NCBI GenBank assembly: GCA_036644375.1
Contig: JAVXQD010000001.1
Location: 1-64,000, forward strand
Direction: 5' to 3'
Source: CALWZE01 sp036644375
GTDB lineage: Bacteria > Bacillota > Clostridia > Oscillospirales > Ruminococcaceae
Length of the DNA: 64,000 bases
Shown here: positions 60,709 through 64,000 of the stretch, in pieces
Layout of the letters: every line of letters starts with the position of its first letter
Numbering within the stretch: position 1 is the stretch's first letter
Notes under the pieces: generated by a model
Databases searched by the model: none
Seen by the model: the letters and a program-made list of their open reading frames with translations, nothing else
What the model was told of the DNA's origin: nothing
Made by a program: the position numbers and the translations under genes

Positions 60709-61719
60709 ATGCATATGGCAGATGCTTTGCTGTCACCGACCGTCGGAGCCGCAATGTGTGCCGTAAGTGCGGCGGCAATTGCAGTTTCGGTTGTAAAAAT
60801 AAAAAAAGATGAATTGACAGAGAAAAAAGTTCCGATTATGGGGGTTATGGGCGCTTTTGTTTTTGCGGCTCAGATGATAAACTTCACAATTCCGGCAACA
60901 GGCTCGAGCGGACATATCGGCGGAGGAATTTTGCTTGCGGCAATGCTGGGAGCATATCCGTCATTTTTGACAATTACGTCGGTTCTGTTAATCCAGGCAC
61001 TGTTTTTTGCGGACGGAGGCCTGCTTGCACTGGGGTGCAACGTATTTAATATGGGATTTATTTCCTGTCTCATCATGTACCCGCTAATCTTTAAACCAAT
61101 CGTGAAAAAGGGAATCAGCTATAAGCGCATCACAATAGCTTCGATTTTATCGGTGGTTGCGGGCTTGCAGCTCGGTGCCTTCGGGGTAGTTCTCGAGACG
61201 CTTGCATCGGGTATTACCGAGCTTCCGTTTTCGGCATTCCTGCTGATGATGCAGCCGATTCACCTCGCAATCGGGCTGGTTGAAGGTATAATTACGGCAG
61301 CGGTTCTCTGCTTTGTGTACAGTGTGCGCCCGGAAATATTGGAGTGTGCAACCGAAAAAAAAGCCTTGCCCTCAGATGTATCGGTGAAAAAGGTTGTCGC
61401 AATAATCGCGGTTGCAGCAGTGATTATCGGCGGCGGACTCTCTATGTTTGCCTCTGCATTCCCCGATGGGCTCGAATGGTCTATGGAAAAAGTGGCGGGG
61501 ACATCAGAGCTTGAAGCGGACAGCGGTCTGCACAGCGCATCTGCGGCCGCTCAGCAGTCCACGGCATTCTTGCCCGATTACGACTATGCAGACTCGGGGG
61601 AAGAGGGAAGCAGGACGGGCACATCTGTTTCGGGTCTTGCAGGCGGGGCAATAACCTTTGCACTTGCCGCCGGAGCGGGAATTGCAATCACCGCGTTTAA
61701 AAAGAAAAAAAGCAAATAA
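60709..61719 (+). CDS. Metal ECF transporter S component CbiM fused to PDGLE (CbiN-like) domain
   Basis: A 336-residue membrane protein. The N-terminal part is CbiM/NikM type: MHMADALL start (His2 as metal ligand after Met cleavage or N-terminal coordination), a second ligand in SSGHIGGGIL (His69), and about six helices. Residues about 240-336 are a PDGLE domain (FPDGLEWSMEKVAG) with a final helix and Lys-rich tail, equal to CbiN or NikN. AGGAGG lies nine bases before the ATG at 60709. The metal is Co2+ or Ni2+. Its T and A partners are probably the CbiQ and CbiO encoded 21 kb away. Confidence 0.88.
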   Translation: MHMADALLSPTVGAAMCAVSAAAIAVSVVKIKKDELTEKKVPIMGVMGAFVFAAQMINFTIPATGSSGHIGGGILLAAMLGAYPSFLTITSVLLIQALFFADGGLLALGCNVFNMGFISCLIMYPLIFKPIVKKGISYKRITIASILSVVAGLQLGAFGVVLETLASGITELPFSAFLLMMQPIHLAIGLVEGIITAAVLCFVYSVRPEILECATEKKALPSDVSVKKVVAIIAVAAVIIGGGLSMFASAFPDGLEWSMEKVAGTSELEADSGLHSASAAAQQSTAFLPDYDYADSGEEGSRTGTSVSGLAGGAITFALAAGAGIAITAFKKKKSK

Positions 61720-61790
61720 TTGCAAAAGTTAAATTTAAATTGCATCGGTCAGAGCAAATCCCATTGACCCAAGGTGTGAGCCAGATTAAT

Positions 61791-61827
61791 CAGCAAAAGG
61801 GCAGACAGCGCGTCTGCCCTTTTGCTG
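61791..61827 (+). terminator. Terminator of cbiMN
   Basis: A perfect 16-bp stem: 61791-61806 with 61812-61827 around an AGCGC loop. The TTTT within the 3' arm and TGTG after it are not an ideal T run, but stability is very high. Confidence 0.75.
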
Positions 61828-61892
61828 TGTAAATATTTAATACAGATAAAGGAAAGACAAATATGTGAAAGCTGCACAAGCTGCAAAGACGA

Positions 61893-61914
61893 TTTACTGT
61901 GATATCACAGTAAA
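61893..61914. promoter_or_regulatory. Operator-like palindrome 1, TTTACT-N10-AGTAAA
   Basis: A perfect 22-bp palindrome (TTTACTGTGAT / ATCACAGTAAA), 24 bases upstream of the -35 of the amino-acid transporter promoter. The same pattern recurs exactly 50 bp downstream. Confidence 0.65.
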
Positions 61915-61937
61915 GTGACGAAAGTTACGCAAAACGG

Positions 61938-61966
61938 TTGACTTTACTATAGTAGCATGGTAAAGT
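61938..61966 (+). promoter_or_regulatory. Promoter of the amino-acid transporter with embedded operator 2
   Basis: -35 TTGACT (61938-61943), 17-base spacer, -10 TAAAGT (61961-61966). The spacer is filled by TTTACT-N10-GGTAAA (61943-61964), a second copy of the upstream palindrome, so a bound regulator would directly block RNA polymerase. TATAGT at 61948-61953 is an alternative -10. Confidence 0.6.
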
Positions 61967-62030
61967 GAACGACAGAAAGAGAACCGACGAGAAACAAACA
62001 GAATAAGCGAATTATGAGGAGAAAAAGAAA

Positions 62031-62855
62031 ATGAAAAAAGTATTGAGTTTAATTTCAGCTATTGCGATAAGTGTGACCATGCTGGCGGGATGTGCGGCAA
62101 AGCCCGCGGAAACAGAGCAGCCGGCAGCGGATGCAAATTCTCTGTTGGGCAAGGATAATGTCTTTGTTATCGGGTTCGACCAGAACTTTCCGCCGTTCGG
62201 TTATGTGGGAGAAGACGGAGAAATAACGGGGTTTGACATTGAGCTTGCAAAAGAGGTCGCAAAACGGCTCGGATGGGAAATCGGGCTTCAGCCGATAGAC
62301 TGGGACGCAAAGGACCTTGAGCTTGAATCAGGCACAATCGACTGTATCTGGAATGGGTTTACAATGAATGGGCGCGAGGATGAATATACATGGACAGTTC
62401 CATACTATGATAATTCGCAGGTCTTTATCGTGAAAGCCGATTCGGGAATTTCCGAATTTTCCGGACTTGCCGGCAAGACTGTGGCGGTTCAAAAGGATTC
62501 ATCGGCACTTGCGGCACTCAACGGCGAGGAAAACACAGAGCTTCTCGGCTCATTCGGTGAGCTGATAGAGGTTTCGGAATATAATACAGCCTTTATGGAT
62601 TTGGAGCAGGGCGCGGTTGACGCAGTGGCGCTTGATGCGGGAGTAGCCGCATTTCAGATGGAGGGTCGCGAAACAGAATTTACGGTTCTGAAGCAGGAGA
62701 TTTCAAAAGAGCAATATGCTATCGGATTTCTGCTTGGGAATACGGAAGCAAAGGATGCGGTAGAACAAGAACTTCTGAAAATGGCCGACGATGGAACAGT
62801 TGAGAAAATAGCCAAAGAGTTTGTCGACACAAAGAATGTCTGCATTATAAAATAA
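62031..62855 (+). CDS. Polar amino-acid ABC transporter binding lipoprotein
   Basis: A 274-residue family 3 solute-binding protein. The lipoprotein signal ends LAGC with Cys21. The mature domain shows the family pattern FDQNFPPFGY, GFDIELAKEVAKRLG (about 68-82) and DCIWNGFTMNGRED. These proteins bind polar amino acids, cystine or related compounds; the ligand here is not certain. GAGGAG precedes the ATG. The permease gene follows after 204 bases, and an ATPase gene after that. Confidence 0.9.
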   Translation: MKKVLSLISAIAISVTMLAGCAAKPAETEQPAADANSLLGKDNVFVIGFDQNFPPFGYVGEDGEITGFDIELAKEVAKRLGWEIGLQPIDWDAKDLELESGTIDCIWNGFTMNGREDEYTWTVPYYDNSQVFIVKADSGISEFSGLAGKTVAVQKDSSALAALNGEENTELLGSFGELIEVSEYNTAFMDLEQGAVDAVALDAGVAAFQMEGRETEFTVLKQEISKEQYAIGFLLGNTEAKDAVEQELLKMADDGTVEKIAKEFVDTKNVCIIK

Positions 62856-63059
62856 TTTATGCAGAGGCTACTTGACAGTCGGAGATGGGAGCATAATGTA
62901 TCCTGTCGGATTAGCTGCGCTGCGCCCGCTGCCCTAAATGCGGACGCGGCGCAGGGCCTATTCCAAAGAATTTGTCAGCATATGAAAAACCTATAAAAGC
63001 TGCAAGGAGTCCTATATCTGACATTTGCGGCAACAAAATTGTATCGGAGTTGAATTCCA

Positions 63060-63716
63060 ATGACATTTCAGATAATGCTGTCAAAGCTGAGTGAGGGAAT
63101 GCTTAGCACGGTGCTGATTTTCGCACTCACACTGATTGGCTCACTTCCTTTAGGTCTCTTTGTGTCATTTGCGAGAATGGCAAAGAATCCGATTGTGCGG
63201 AACTGCACCAAAATATACATATCGATAATGCGCGGAACACCGCTTATGCTGCAGCTTCTTGTGGTATATTTCGGACCGTATTTTCTGCTCGGAATAGATG
63301 TGGGAAAATCCTACAGGTTCTGGGCTGTTATTTTGGCATTTGTGGTAAACTATGCCGCATATTTCGCGGAAATTTACCGATCCGGCATTGAGTCTATGCC
63401 AAAGGGACAGTATGAGGCGGCATCGGTGCTCGGATATTCCAAGGCACAGACCTTTATCAGGATAATCCTTCCGCAGGTGTTAAAGCGCATTCTTCCATCT
63501 ATCACCAACGAGGTCATCACACTTGTAAAGGACACCTCTCTTGCGTTTGCCATTGCATACAGTGAGATGTTCACTGTGGCAAAAGCGATAGCCGCATCCG
63601 AAAAAAGCATGATTCCCTTTGCGGCGGCGGGGCTATTTTATTATGTGTTTAATTTCCTTGTTGCCATGCTCATGGAGCGGCTTGAAAATAAGATGAACTA
63701 CTATAGTGCCGAGTGA
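63060..63716 (+). CDS. Polar amino-acid ABC transporter permease (HisM/GlnP type)
   Basis: A 218-residue permease with five helices. It shows the His/Glu-family start FQIMLSKLSEGMLSTVLIF, RGTPLMLQLLVVYFG (about 60-74) and the EAA loop YEAASVLGYSKAQTFIRIILPQ (about 121-142). It probably works as a homodimer with the downstream ATPase. A weak GGAG lies about ten bases before the ATG. The 204-base gap upstream holds a GC-rich patch (62925-62965) that may form a hairpin and lower its expression relative to the binding protein. Confidence 0.92.
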   Translation: MTFQIMLSKLSEGMLSTVLIFALTLIGSLPLGLFVSFARMAKNPIVRNCTKIYISIMRGTPLMLQLLVVYFGPYFLLGIDVGKSYRFWAVILAFVVNYAAYFAEIYRSGIESMPKGQYEAASVLGYSKAQTFIRIILPQVLKRILPSITNEVITLVKDTSLAFAIAYSEMFTVAKAIAASEKSMIPFAAAGLFYYVFNFLVAMLMERLENKMNYYSAE

Positions 63717-63747
63717 ACAATGCGGTCAACAACAGATGAGGTGTGCA

Positions 63748-64000
63748 ATGGAAGTTTTAAGACTTAAAAATATAGTAAAAAGCTTTGACGAGCTCGGTGT
63801 CCTGCGCGGAATCTCACTTGACGTAAACGAGGGGGAGGTCGTCTGCGTGATAGGACCCAGCGGCTCGGGCAAATCGACGCTTCTGCGCTGTGCGACTCTG
63901 CTTGAGCGCATAGATTCGGGAGAGATAAGCTATCTCGGCGAGCGGGCGGCATGGACTTCAAAAAACAGTGCGGTCTATGCAAGTCCGTCACAGCTCCGCA
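63748..64000 (+). CDS. Amino-acid ABC transporter ATPase (partial, cut by window end)
   Basis: The first 84 codons of an ATPase of the GlnQ/HisP type. Walker A is GPSGSGKST (37-45 by my count), preceded by MEVLRLKNIVKSFDE and followed by LLRCATLLERIDSGEI, both family-typical. The rest lies outside the window. GAGGTG lies just upstream of the ATG. It is 31 bases after the permease stop and completes the importer. Confidence 0.9.
   Translation, partial: MEVLRLKNIVKSFDELGVLRGISLDVNEGEVVCVIGPSGSGKSTLLRCATLLERIDSGEISYLGERAAWTSKNSAVYASPSQLR

Larger units (their letters stand above)
61720..62030. other. Gap with terminator, operators and promoter
   Basis: It holds the cbiMN terminator (61791-61827), two matching palindromes (61893-61914, 61943-61964) and the promoter of the amino-acid transporter (61938-61966). 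No gene is seen. Confidence 0.6.

Noticed and set aside
1..64000. CRISPR arrays, insertion sequences, prophage or conjugative genes
   Set aside because: No regularly spaced direct repeats, transposase motifs, integrase or phage structural genes were seen on reading through the window.

Overview
This window looks like a chromosomal segment of a strictly anaerobic Bacillota (class Clostridia), probably a gut-type acetogen or acetogen relative. Three things point there: the translation operon rimP-nusA-rnpM-ylxQ-infB-rbfA-nrnA-truB-ribF-rpsO-pnp in its Bacillota order; many families common in Clostridia (DUF4358, DUF1292, DUF1540, DUF1576, DUF3842, DUF3786); and a large Wood-Ljungdahl (reductive acetyl-CoA) gene cluster. 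No prophage, insertion sequence or CRISPR array was seen, and no genus is claimed.

Layout. 0-8 kb: a minus-strand carbohydrate locus with a DeoR-family regulator, an FbpABC/AfuABC-type importer and a class II aldolase, plus two gene remnants. 8-19 kb: housekeeping genes (typA, glyS, corA), a sugar-transfer ATP-grasp enzyme, a GH3 beta-glucosidase and small membrane or lipoproteins. 19.6-21 kb: two tandem deoD-type purine nucleoside phosphorylases. 21.3-33 kb: the translation and RNA-processing operon, with two extra DUF1292 genes between infB and rbfA. 33-37.6 kb: a short-chain dehydrogenase, a flippase-like membrane protein, small Cys-rich and membrane proteins, a regulated orphan gene and tRNA-Arg(CCU).

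37.6-62 kb is the most interesting part, a C1, metal and corrinoid region. It holds DUF3842, cbiQ and cbiO (ECF metal-transporter core), a His/Cys-rich small protein and a CooT-type nickel protein. Next come metF, cooC, acsD, acsC, acsE, acsB, acsV, DUF3786, folC, fhs, fchA and folD. Then follows a cobalamin-riboswitch operon (transcobalamin-like DUF4430 protein, ECF S component, cobO-type adenosyltransferase) and a fused cbiMN-type metal S component. These genes together supply nickel or cobalt, corrinoid, folate and the enzymes of the methyl branch plus acetyl-CoA synthase. The CO dehydrogenase catalytic subunit (acsA), metV, gcvH and lpdA are not in the window. FolD lacks the lysine needed for cyclohydrolase activity, which fits its neighbour fchA providing that step.

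62-64 kb: a polar amino-acid ABC transporter (binding protein, permease, truncated ATPase gene) behind a promoter with two matching palindromic operator-like sites. Many promoters here share an extended -10 of the form TGC-TATAAT. All calls come from reading the sequence; no database search was run.
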